Of a stretch of DNA of 64,000 bases, positions 45,762-57,200 are shown piece after piece (positions within the stretch are counted from its first letter, which is position 1; every line of letters starts with the position of its first letter). The DNA comes from Leptasterias polaris (taxonomy: Eukaryota; Echinodermata; Asteroidea; Forcipulatida; Asteriidae): assembly GCA_037783415.1 (NCBI GenBank), contig JAZGTN010000163.1:248001-312000 (forward strand), in the 5' to 3' direction. The notes beneath the pieces are model-generated. The model saw nothing but the letters and a program-made list of their open reading frames with translations, was not told the origin of the DNA and ran no database searches. The translations under genes were made by a program, and so were the position numbers.

Positions 45762-46378
45762 TGGGGCTGGCGACTCTGTTCGTGTATTAGTAAATAACTT
45801 TATGATACACATTTCAATGAGATTCAATAATGATACAGTTAATTATGTGATTTAAATGCTATTATAAAACTGTTAATACAGATAACAATTTTCAACTAAT
45901 AAACACACACAGTACACATCCGGTTTGTGGGGTCCTGTGATGTGTTTGTTAATTAGGCCTATAGTATTGTCTTTTGACGTTATTTTAACGTTCAAGTTTA
46001 TAATGACATAACAATTATTTTAAAAGAACATGCTTTTAAACTGAGACATTTTAAAAACGTTTTAAAACTGTTTTTAAAACGTTTCCTAAAAACGAAAATT
46101 TTGTCCATAATATAATGGTTTAAAATAGGTTGTGATATAACGTTCTATAAACGTTATGATTTCGTTTCAATTGTGTGTTTGTTTATGAGTAGTTTGCAAC
46201 GTTATTTTAACGTTTTTATAACGTTTTGATAGAACAATTATTTTTTTTCTTTAAATCTGCTTTAAACTGTGACGTTTTAAAAACGTTTTTAAAACGTTTC
46301 AAAAAACCAAACCTAATTAAACCCAATTCAAAACGTTTTTAAAACGTTTTGTGTTTACTGGGCTGTTCACTTGTTACA

Positions 46379-47926
46379 GTACTATGGGATCGACTTTAGG
46401 ACACCATCTGAAAACGATGATATCGTTTCCAAGCAGTTGGGGTAAGAGTGATAACAACCCACCATTAGTAAGTAATATGGACAGAATCATCGGAAACGTG
46501 ATGGTCGACACTCCCTCTGCAGTTGTAAGGCTGAGGGAGAGAGTTGCTGCCTTAGAGAGACAGTTAGAGCTCCAGAATAAACGACATGAGGAGCCTACCC
46601 TGGTGCGACACCCCTACATTGCCAGACTTCCCCCTTCTATGATGTTAACCCAAGAAGTTCTTCCACCAGGGAAACATTTAGGTTCAGGAACGTACGGTGA
46701 TTGTCAGCTTTCAAACTACAAAAACATGCCTGTAGTTATCAAGAGATTTGTCAATGCTGACAAACTATCTCAGCACAAGCTCCGTGAAAGCGTCTTGGAT
46801 GAGGCCAAGACAATCTTAAGTCTGAAACCACACAACAATTTACCCCAGTTGATTGGAGTATGCATTGGACAACTACCATATGCATTAATAACTCAGCATC
46901 CTAGAAGATAACAGCCTGACTTTATTCAAAGCACTCAGGTCTAAACGGCTACTTGGGACCATCCCCTGGGTGCAGATTGTGAGAGAGATTGTGAAGGGAG
47001 TATTGGCCATTCACAGCAGTGGTATCGCCCATAACGACATCAAGGGTAAGTTGCCCAAAATGAGGCGATAAATGCTTTGTCTTTCAATGAGTCCAAAAAA
47101 GCACGGTCGTCTGTGTTATTTGTTAATACAGTTAAATGTATTAATACATTTTATCTAACAAAATTGTAATTTATTTTGCTCATCTATTTTATTTCTTTTG
47201 AAAAAGAAAGAAAAAAAATAATCAAAAGATAAAAGTAAAGCAAAAGAAAACAAAGGAAAACCTTGAAAATATAAACCACTAATGACGACACAATGATGAC
47301 GACAATGACGAAAAGTAGTTATATTATGTGGGGGAGAAAACCTATGATGGGGAAAACCCACGTATTCAGAGATGGGGACCCAAATTCACTTCCGGGAGGC
47401 TCTGGTTTGGGATTTGACCGTGATCCGCAGAAAGGGTGAAGGAAAGACGCAATACGTCAACTCAGTGATTCCACATTTAAAAAATTGCCGTTATTGTTTA
47501 TAATAACTGTCGAACACTAACAACAGTTGTGTGGCCTACACTTTGTTGATTTTCAACGCTCTCACCTATTTTTCAGATGACAACATTGTCCTTCATCGTA
47601 GTTTGGAATACAGACCACAAATAATAGACTTTGGAAAAGATACGCAATTAAAGACACCACCACAGACCAAGGGGAAATTGCCGAGTGTCAAAGAACAACT
47701 CATAAAGCGTCGACGGTACCCATGGATAGCTCCAGAGCTTGTCTCCAAAACGGAGATTCCATCCCAACAGACAGATGTCTATTCCGTGGGGTTCGTTGTA
47801 TATTGTGTCACTAGAAGGCGGCTGATACCTGTTTTGAAGAATGTAGAAGCACTTGCATATGTCATAGAACCCGCTAAACGTGGAAGCCTACCATACATTC
47901 TTCAAATTCTCTCAGGAAGCCCTTAA
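46379..47926 (+). pseudogene. Protein kinase, 3' part of the disrupted gene
   Basis: Two exons (to 47045; 47577-47926) encode a kinase domain after a short coiled coil (VVRLRERVAALERQLELQ). Motifs: LGSGTYG (P-loop), VVIKRF (ATP-binding Lys), DEAKTI (helix C Glu), AHNDIKDDN (catalytic loop; HND, not HRD), IDFGKD (DFG), WIAPEL (APE), TDVYSVG. The intron is phase 1. Lesions: one extra base near 46900 puts the hinge out of frame with a TAA soon after. The frame entering from the Gypsy junction meets TAA at 46443, one base off the kinase frame. The C-lobe ends early. An in-frame ATG at 46477 could start a shorter product. Likely a TKL-like family kinase; subfamily not assigned. Confidence 0.75.
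47046..47576 (+). other. Kinase intron
   Basis: AT-rich, GTAAGT donor and TTTTTCAG acceptor; nothing else recognised. Confidence 0.6.
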
Positions 47927-47963
47927 TTAATAATTAACAAAACTAATGGGAAAATAAATAATA

Positions 47964-49351
47964 TAGGTTTTCCCGGCCAATTTCAGCAAAAATTCATTCA
48001 ATTTCATTAACATGCATTCAAATTCACGCATTTTCCCCTAATCCTCTCAAACTAGGGTTTCTTTTTAGCTCTAAATGCATTCAATTTCGTTTTTGTGCAC
48101 ACATGATTTCGTTGTTATCGTTCAGATTCGCTTCGGTCATTCTATTTCGTTTATAGGCATTCAAGACTACACTTTGACCATTCTTAAGTTGAATTTCTAC
48201 TACGTATTCACAATTGATGCATTCAAATTAAGACTCATTGAAGCGAACATGGTTTTGTTGCTAGTTTGCGTTTTCTTTTTCGTTTATGGGCAACGAATTT
48301 CAACTTCTTTGCATTCAAATTAAACATGAGTTATGGCTTTACGAGTAAGCTGGAAATTATAGCCCCTTTACTGGCACAAAGTTGTCCTTTGTAAGAGGTG
48401 TTTCCATGTATTTTACTTATTTTATTGTACCATTTGTTTTTCGTTATTTAAACAGTCTGCTGTTCATTTTGCTTTGTTATACACTTCGAAGTTAAAACCT
48501 GCACCCAATAACTTTAAAATGAAAACTAACTCTTTTGTGAAAGTCTTGAGATTTTTTGCCCTGGTATTTATGTTCTTGTCTTTGTGTTCTGCTAATGCCC
48601 GGACCATGTCAAATCATGAAGTTTACGAAGGAAACAAAAGCTTAACATGATAAGGGGTCGTTATAAAATCTAAAGAATAAATTAATCTTTTTGTTTTCTT
48701 GTGAATTTTGTTCACAAGTCCTTTTCTTCGTGTGTTTGATATACATTCTTCTATTCGTTTATTTTTATCTGAAGTTGGTTTCTTAACCTTCAATGATCCG
48801 ACGTGCCAGACATCTCGGCATGTAAGTTTGGTTATGATTATGCCAAGAGTCACCTGCTAGTTGTAGGTAGGCCTAGTCATGCCTGGTTATTCTCGAATGC
48901 TTCAATCAGTATCTCCATGTTTACATTATTCACTACTCTGTACCGACCACGGGCAGCCATCCTTTCATTCAAAATCGATAACGCGAAACTAGTGTAGAAA
49001 TGAGTTTTCCATAAAAACATTTGCCTTTATTACAGGCAGCTACGAATCAGAAGGCATATGATATAGCATAGAATTTGAATTTGAAAGCAAACATTTTGAA
49101 AAAGATTGCCCATTAATGAAATTGAATTGTTGACCACCTCTTGCCGCTGGCTTTTACGAAATTGAATGAGTCTTGCGGTCTGATGAAATTGAATGATCTT
49201 ATTTGACCAGTGAATGCTAAACTGGTGAAATTGAATGACTCCTTTAAACTGTTGAATGCTGCTTCAACGGAGCATTCGTTTTCAAACGAAATTGAATGAG
49301 CCAGGAGTTAAAAATGAATGGATTTTTGTTGAAATTGGCCGGGAAAACCTA
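47964..49351. mobile_element. 1.39-kb element with TAGGTTTTCCCGGCCAATTT termini
   Basis: TAGGTTTTCCCGGCCAATTT at the left end and its inverse at 49332-49351 are flanked by TAATA on both sides (47959-47963 and 49352-49356). Both subterminal regions hold many copies of ATTCAATTTCGT (left) or its complement (right), in mirrored orientation. No transposase ORF. It begins 38 bp after the kinase stop. Confidence 0.75.
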
Positions 49352-49356
49352 TAATA

Positions 49357-49560
49357 TGTTATCATGGCAAATATCAGCAATTTTCATTAGGCCTAAACTA
49401 AAATGCTTTCAAGATCACGTTTTTCCTATGTTCTACCAACTAGTGTTTCCTTTTGACCGATTTTCTTTTGTAAATTCAATTTCGTTTTCGTGCACGCTGA
49501 TTTCGTTTATATTGTATTCAAGAATGCATTTTTATAATTCCTGAAGTTGAATTTCTGCCT
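49357..49560 (+). repeat. Degenerate partial copy of the same element
   Basis: Shares ATTCAATTTCGTTTT, GTGCACGCTGATTTCGTTTA and AAGTTGAATTTCT with the left part of the preceding element. Confidence 0.55.
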
Positions 49561-50526
49561 TCTGTTTCCAAATAGTATTACTATTAGTACCATGGTCAGC
49601 TTCATCAAACCTAAATTTCAATTTAAATGTTTTGTTTGTATTGTAATCCCTTTCTTTCTTGGTGAAATAAACAACCTGGTTGATGGTTGATGATTGATCT
49701 GTATTCAGATACTCCTTTTGTTTATTGCCTATTTATTTTTCTTGGAACAAAACAGTGAGGGGAGACAGTAAGTTTCATTTGAGCTACCTCCATGGTTTGA
49801 CAGATCAGTTTTGCATCCTTTTGGATGGACACCAATATATATTTTGTTAATATGAATAATAATGTTAAGTGGAACCAAGGAGGTATAAAAAAGGGACGAA
49901 CTACATGTTTATAGTATCATGACGCTTTGGTAACAAAAGGACATAAAAGTCAACCTCTTGACAGACCAGCAGATTATTACAATATTTAGAAAAACCTGTG
50001 TGCCCATGAATATATATTGAGAAAAACAAGAATAGTAATAGCGAATGGACAATGGTCCATAGTAAGCCAATGTACTCTTTCATCTCCTTGACATTTCATG
50101 GTCAATTACCAACACATAAATAAAAGCTTTAAGCACTTTCTTCTGGCAGCACCGACCCTCTACCCTCTTGCGGTCACACACACTGCCAACCGTGGACCTA
50201 CAAACCACACCCCCTCACCCACACCACGGATCCTGTGTGGAGGATACGTGCACTCATTGGTGCAATGCATACTGTGCACAAAGCAATGGCCCGTTCAACT
50301 GTGCACCAAAAAAAAATTACGGAATTTATCGTAGGGGTCCCAGTAATGAAGGGCAAGGCCCATGGTGAATTGAAACACATGGCTGCTTCCGAGTGCTACG
50401 TATACTGTCGTAAAGCGGCATGCAGGCAGCCATGCTTTTCCATACTCACTGTGCATTACTAGCTTAAAATTGCTTGGTTTGCTTACTTTGTATACCCACT
50501 ATGAGTCACGTGCTGCAGTCGCCGAT
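49561..50526. other. Intergenic
   Basis: No gene recognised; short ORFs at 50098-50462 look like chance. Confidence 0.4.
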
Positions 50527-50738
50527 TGTGCCTATTGGACATAGATCAACCTAGCTCCGGAGCACTGTTTATCAAGTCAACTATTAACGAAGTTACGCCA
50601 CCTTGCCAATAAAAAATCATGTCGTTTGGATCAACACATTTGTTTCCCAGCTTCGATCCGTCGTCGCCATGTTGGTTGCAGACCACGCATGCGTGATTTA
50701 AACGGCAAATTTATTAAAAGTTAACACCCGAACTTGCT
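50527..50738 (+). repeat. Right-end fragment of the AGCAAGTTC MITE family
   Basis: Shares CAACCTAGCTCCGG, GAGCACTGTTT, GTCGTCGCCATG, CAGACCACGCATGCGTG and ATTTAAACGGCAAAT with 56581-56906, and ends GAACTTGCT. The left end is missing. It stops 42 bp before the copy C TATA-like box. Confidence 0.7.
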
Positions 50739-50779
50739 CGAGGATGCAATCGGTGGACGGGTTTACACTATAGGCTCGG

Positions 50780-50785
50780 TATATA
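50780..50785 (+). promoter_or_regulatory. TATA-like box of P450 copy C
   Basis: TATATA 90 bp upstream of the ATG, nearly the same spacing as TATAAAA in copy B (87 bp). Confidence 0.45.
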
Positions 50786-50869
50786 CGTCGATGCAAACAT
50801 TGAGACCAAACAGCTTTAGCTGTTTTTTGTTAAAACACACGAAACAAATCGTACAAAGAGTGTCTCACC

Positions 50870-51218
50870 ATGTGGGAGGAAGGTGCACTATTTGAGACTA
50901 TCGGGTTGCAATCATTCATTATTTTCTTGGTTGTTTTCCTTCTTGGCTTGTACTGGATTCGTCTGCCGAAAAATCTTCCACCAGGACCGACTGGTTTGCC
51001 AGGAATTGGTAGTTCACTGGCCCTTCGATCTTGCGCACCTTATTTGAGGTTCACCGAGTGGTCCAAGAAGTATGGGGGTGTGTTTAGTGTTCGACATGGT
51101 CGTTCCCTTTTCGTTGTTTTGAATGACATCCAGAGCATAAAGGAAGCCTTGCATAAGCAAGCTGACAAATTCTCTGATAGATTTCAAACTGCAATCAATG
51201 TTGATTTGGGAATTGAAG
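50870..51218 (+). CDS. P450 copy C exon 1
   Basis: MWEEGALFETIGLQ then a 17-residue hydrophobic anchor (FIIFLVVFLLGLYWIRL) and the hinge. Ends in phase 1 at GTAAGG. Confidence 0.9.
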
Positions 51219-54200
51219 GTAAGGTAATGAAATAAGTGAATCTTAGCTGCCTTTTTTAAATTAAAGTAGAATATTTTTACTAGACGAACATAGGCTAGGT
51301 AGTAACTATATTAGGATACAAGTACATTTTCACTTTTTATAACAGGATGGAGGTACAGTGTTGTGTTGGTTCTTAAATTCAATTAATGTGAAATTATATG
51401 GATTTTATGATCATGGTGTATGTAATGTGTGTTTGTGAAACATTCCATTAGTCCATGTCAAGATAGAAACACAAATTTTGACTTTATCTGTGGGGTACAA
51501 CTAACAAAGAAACCTAGTGGGGTAGGATAGATGCCATTGTTAAAAGTACCCCGTATTAAAGTTGGCGTGTGTACATGTCACCTATAGACTGTGCAAGTAT
51601 CGCGCTCATTCGAACTTCCGGGACCATAGTGGTCCCAACCATATGGAGTTTTACGTGGGCGAGATTTTGTTTCGTCAATTATTTTAGTTTAACGTAGTTT
51701 ATGACTATGTTGTTGGGAATGTAATACTTAGTGATAAACAAATATGAAAGTAAAATCAATTCAACAATATAACGAAGAAAACCCGAGAATTAAACTTGAC
51801 CTCAGCTTCCGGTTACTGCAAAAAATTAAGAATTTTGTGCTCACCTCCGATAACAAAACTTATGTAAACGCTTGTTTTGGACGGCGATGATAATTGCCAG
51901 ATGCTATAATTGCAACGCGAGGCCTTTTCATTGCAGTCTATGGTTGTTGAGGCGTCAGCGTCCTCTATAAACTGCGCCAAGCGTTAATTTTACGCCGGTG
52001 TGACCTTCGCGAATCCGCGTAAGGGGTTTCTAAAAAGTTATGATCAAATAAGCATCCTTGTCCCAGAGTTTTAATTATGTTTAAATAATAATTAACACAT
52101 TATGTGTGTATTTATTATAAAAGCTAAAACTAATTTAAACAAAATTGTACTGAATATTTTGGTTGTTCAGATTTTGTCATTAGATATAATTTAAAACACA
52201 GATTTGATTTCAGAAAAAATATGTTCTTCGTTTGACGTGTTTTCTCGTTCCGATACGCGCGAGACTTGCACGGTCTATTCCCCCAAAATGCATCCCTGTG
52301 GAACATTCTTTTTGTTTTGTCTTTGTAGGAACATCCTCCCCATGGACTTTGTACACAAATTCTTGTGGAGCACCCCGAAGTCTTTAGAATTCCCATTGAG
52401 TCCTTTTACTTCCTTTTTCTACTTTTTTCCCCTTGGTCTCCACAAGGTACCGAATATGAGCACACCAACAGTTGTATCGTAATGACATGTCTTAAATTCT
52501 GCTGAGTGATTTTCTCCCAACAGGTAGTTTCGTTTTTGAAAACGGCGACATCTGGAAGGAGCGTCGTCGCTTTGGTCTTAAAGCTCTGCGAAGCTTTGGT
52601 ATGGGCAAGAAAAGCATTGAGCATTCCATCAATGAGGAATCACGGTACCTCCTCGACGGCTTCGCGGACCAAGAAGGAAAACCATTTGATGCCACACACC
52701 TTGTTAACAATGCCGTCTCCAATATAATTTGTAAGCTTTGCTTCGGCTACAGGTTCGACTATTCAGATCCTAAATTTACTGAGCTTATTGCAAGGACCAG
52801 AGAACACTTGTCTTCAAATGGTCCAGGAAGCTTAGTAAATATATTCAGTTGGATTATTCACACGCCATTGTTTGCTCGGGTGCGAGAAACAAACCAGTTT
52901 CTGACGGATTTCCTTTTCGGAATTGTGAAGGTAATGATCTTGTTCATCCTGCACCTTATGTCTAAATCAACTTAATTTGGTTGTAACATGTTTTGGATCC
53001 ATTGGTTTCTTAAACCAATGGCAGCACACTTTAGGAGAGCACAATCTATTTCAAGACAACGTATTGCTTATTGTGTTAATTTGTTTTCCTTTTCTTTTAG
53101 CATAGTCGTTATCCTCGCATTATTTCAAATGTTTTTCAGTTGCAGTTGGAATGTACTGACCTCCGATGTGGGTCTGAAATTTGATTCCAATGTTCATACA
53201 ACCTGTAGCAATACACAGATTGGTAACAGACAATCAATCATCCAATCAATCAAACGTCACTCATGTGTTGAGCACCCTCATTCTAAACTGCGCCAATAAA
53301 GTATCTAAACACTTACAAATGGTCAGATTTATCGGAACGTCAAATAGTATGCAAAAAAATAATTAAATAATTCGATTCACAGTTATCTTCTGCGCATTTT
53401 GACACCTCTTTTGTTGCGCTGCGATGTTGTTTGGCGGATTTATGGGCACTTGAGTGGCTTAAGGTCGAATTTCAAAAGTTGCAATTCTGGAATTGGGGTG
53501 AATAGGGGCTTTTGCAACTTTTGAAATTCGACCTTAAGCCACTCAAGTGCCCATAAATCCGCCAAACAACATCGCAGCGCAACAAAAGAGGTGTCAAAAT
53601 GCGCAGAAGATAACTGTGAATCGAATTATTTAATTATTTTTTTGCATACTATTTGAGGTTCCGATAAATCTGACCATTTGTAAGTGTTTAGATACTTTAT
53701 TGGCGCAGTTTAGTTGTCTATTCCGAAGCGCTTAGCAAAGTGAAGACAGAAGAGTTCACAGAATTTCAGTGGAGATGACAAGTGCAATGGACTAAAACGT
53801 CAGCAGTATCAAAGAGATTAATCTTAAGTTGGCCTTTGAAGATTTGTAAATGAGTCAAGTGTGCATTATTGATGGGGGTCATTCCATAGCTTTGGTGCAC
53901 ATAAAAAAGAGCTTCCACCTGATGAAGAATGAAATCTTTTGCTAGAAATATCCAACAGTGGTTTATTTGATGATCTCAGGTTGGGCTGGGGGTGGTCACA
54001 ATCATCAACTTGTGTTTTGCAATCATGATGCAATTTCACAATAGGTCTTTTTTCTTAATATTTTCACGCAGGATCATCGTCAATCGTACGATAAAAATGA
54101 CATCCGGGATGTTATTGACATGTACTTCACTGAGGTCGACAATTGGACAGACAGTGGTAAAATTGAGAAGAATGCCTTCAGTGATAGAGCTTTAAGTCGG

Positions 54201-57200
54201 AGTATATTGGATTTGTTTGTGGCAGGTACAGACACCACTAGTAACTCACTGATGTGGTTGCTGATGTATATGGCAATCAACCAGGATGTACAAAAGATGG
54301 TAAGACAGATTCAATCTAATTCATGTGAGATTAAAGGTACAGGGTCATAAATTGGTTTTGTCAATGTAATGCTAAATTATTATAGGCACAATTATAAAGA
54401 AAGGTACAATAAAAGTCGCATGTGAAAGTTTCAACTATATGTCTATAATAATGCTTGCTGAGAAAACTGCAAACAAATGTTTCGTCTAGCGAGGTGACAG
54501 CGGGTACCAGCCGCATCTCTGGCTCTAATATTCGCAAACGGACACCAACTTTTAGAAATATTATGAGGAACGACTTATGCATGAATCGTTCCTCAGATTC
54601 AAATGTTTTGGGGTGAGCATTTTTCCTTACCGTATTCCTTCGATGGGAACCCTTCCTAAAAATAGTTTATACTATCAACGGCTGCAGTACCTTTGTAGGG
54701 TGTCATGGCCGAGTGGTTAAGAGCATCGGATTCAAGTTCTGGTGGTTTAGTCATCGGGGTGTGGGTTCGAGTCCCGGTCATGACGCTTGTGTCCTTGAGC
54801 AAGACACTTTGCTATAATTGCTTCTCTTCACCCAGGGGTATAAATGGGTACCTGCAAGGGTAGAAGTTGATATTGTGTTTGAAAAAGCCTTCGGAGCGCC
54901 ATCACGGCAGCCCGGGCTGTATACTTCCCAGGGAGCTGAGAAAGATTAAAGGAATGTTATTGGCCCAATGACCAGGGCACTAATGTAAAGCGCATTGAGA
55001 CCGTTATTGTGAAATGCGCTATATAAGAACTAGTTATTATTATTATTATTACCTCTTACCGAGTAAGTCTTTAAGGTCATTAATTTATGGAGTATTTACC
55101 AATCTCTGACCTATCTTAAGACGAATATTGGGTGACAACGAAAGTTGTAAATGCTTTTCCAACAAAGATCCACTTCACAATTAATTTATTCAAAAAAAAG
55201 ATTGCTTCATTTTTTTCAAATTGTATCAGGTTCAGTCTGAGATTGATGAAGTCATTGGAGATAGCCGCCAGCCATCAATGGCCGACAGTCCGAAAATGCC
55301 TTACACCAATGCCGCTATCTTGGAGATACAACGCATGCGTCCTGTGGCGCCTTTAGGTTTACCTCATCAGGCGAGGGAAGACACCATGCTGGATGGATAC
55401 ATGATCCCGAAAAAGACACGTAAGATGTGCAGATTATGCAAGTTTTATCCGTTTACACGACCAGATCAGGTTCTCTGAGTTGGTTGAGTTGAGTTTTCGC
55501 TATCACCATAGTTTCTTTATAATGGAGTGATTTTAAATGATAGGAAAGTGCGGATCTGTATAGAACCTTCTGGTGGAAATATAGTGTTGGCCTTTCGCTG
55601 CTTTAAATGGTTTTTCAAAACTAACTGGGAAGGTTAATATAGGGCTCCAATTTCAAATTGATTTTAATGATGCAGTCTTTTTCCATTAGATAGATTTTGC
55701 ATGAAAGTTGTGAGCAAAGTTGCAAGTCTCTAGTAAACCTCATCTTAAAATGATGTAAAATGTCAATCTATATATGATACTCTTTCGGAGCAAAATTTGA
55801 AACATGAAGTCATCGGATAACAGAAACAAATGGTGTCTTTTCATTCCAAAGAGGTACTTTCTTCGCCAGACAACAGGTCAAGTCCAATGCCGTTTCGATT
55901 CAATATCATCATATTTTTATATAAATGTGACGTCATTTTGAAGGGTATCAAACACAATGTGATGAAGGAGACTTATAATGTTCCCCATTTTCACAAGGAC
56001 TCTTATCTGCTGAAAAGAATTGAATTTAACCTTGGAGCCCCTCTAAGCGCTGCAGGCTGTAATTTTAACATGTCTCCGTAACGTTGCATTATACTACTTT
56101 GTAGGCGTACTCGTCAACATCTGGGCAGTGCACCATGACCCTGCAACGTGGACTGAGCCAGAGAAATACAACCCAACCCGATTCCTCTCTGCTGATGGCA
56201 AGAGTGTCGTTCAACATGAATCACTCATCCCGTTTGGTACAGGTATTAAAAGTTTGTTGTCGTTTTTTTAAGCAAGAATCAAGTCTCACCTTGTTAGTGG
56301 TGATGTGTTGCGCGCCCTCTGTTTGGATAATCCGTTCCATCTTTCTCACACTAAACTCGTCCCCTGTCTTTTTCTGCAATGATAAAGACAGGCTCTGGTC
56401 TTACAGGCCCAATGATTTCAGTAGATAAATTTGCAGTGACGTAAGCTTTCAATTTCAGTGTTATGATTGGTCTGCTCCAAATGACGTAGTTTGTCATCAG
56501 CTACACCAGCAGCATTTAAATGTACTGACGGTCGTCTGCTGACTGCCATCCGTGTGTGCATAAGGGTTTTGTTCACAATGAGCAAGTTCGGTTGGCTGAC
56601 CAGAGTCGATTAGACTTAACTATAGTCGATCTAGCTGTCACTCGAACGCTGCATGGGTGAACCAGCTAGTCCAACTGGACCAACCTAGCTCCGGGGCACT
56701 GTTTCTCTAGTCAACTTACAACGTTACTTCATTTTGTCAAGATGGCGTTTTCGAACAATACTTTTTTTCTCTCTCTTCGCTACGTCGTCGCCATGCTGGT
56801 CGCCATATTTACTGAATCAATCGACTAAAAGCGTTCGAGTGAAACACAGACCACGCATGCGTGATTTAAACGGCAAATTGACTAAAGATTAACACTAGAA
56901 CTTGCTCAATGATGAACACGTATTTGTACTACGAATATCCGTCCGTGTGAATTGGGATGCGAGATCGAAGGTATACATCTGGCAGGCGGGCGTTGCCAGT
57001 ATCTAGCGTTATTCACAAGCCTCGAAGTGTGACGTCAAATATTCAGGCTACTTCTCACGAGTGAAAACAAATTGATCCTTCCTATGTAAAAAAAAACATG
57101 AATATTTTGTATTATTTCTTTTAACAATAGTGGTTCCTTGAACCAATTCTATTTTTTTATATTTACATTTCGGGGTGTGTATGTTTGGGTTTTGTTTGTT

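Larger units (their letters stand above)
41407..46363. mobile_element. 5-kb element with CCCAG ends and ACGTTTTAAAAACGT arrays
   Basis: It starts CCCAGC and ends CTGGGC, exactly inside the Gypsy 3' LTR. Both subterminal regions (41424-41780 and 45970-46350) are packed with AACGTTTTAAAAACGTTTT-type palindromic motifs in mirrored arrangement. No transposase domain was recognised. The interior holds a LINE scrap, a hairpin MITE and short acidic exon-like segments on the minus strand. Multiple ACGTTTT palindromes suggest a DNA transposon with many transposase-binding sites; class unknown. Confidence 0.7.
38121..46378 (+). mobile_element. Internally deleted Gypsy (Metaviridae) element with GTAC target duplication
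   Basis: LTRs start TGTAAACC and end TTGTTACA (447 bp at 38121-38567; the 3' LTR starts at 40986). GTAC precedes the 5' LTR (38117-38120) and follows the 3' LTR (46379-46382). A candidate primer-binding site, TGGTAGCAGCGG, follows the 5' LTR. Internal sequence is only 2.4 kb, with gag and pol scraps; protease, most of RT and integrase are absent, so it is non-autonomous. The 3' LTR is split by a later 5-kb insertion. Confidence 0.9.
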
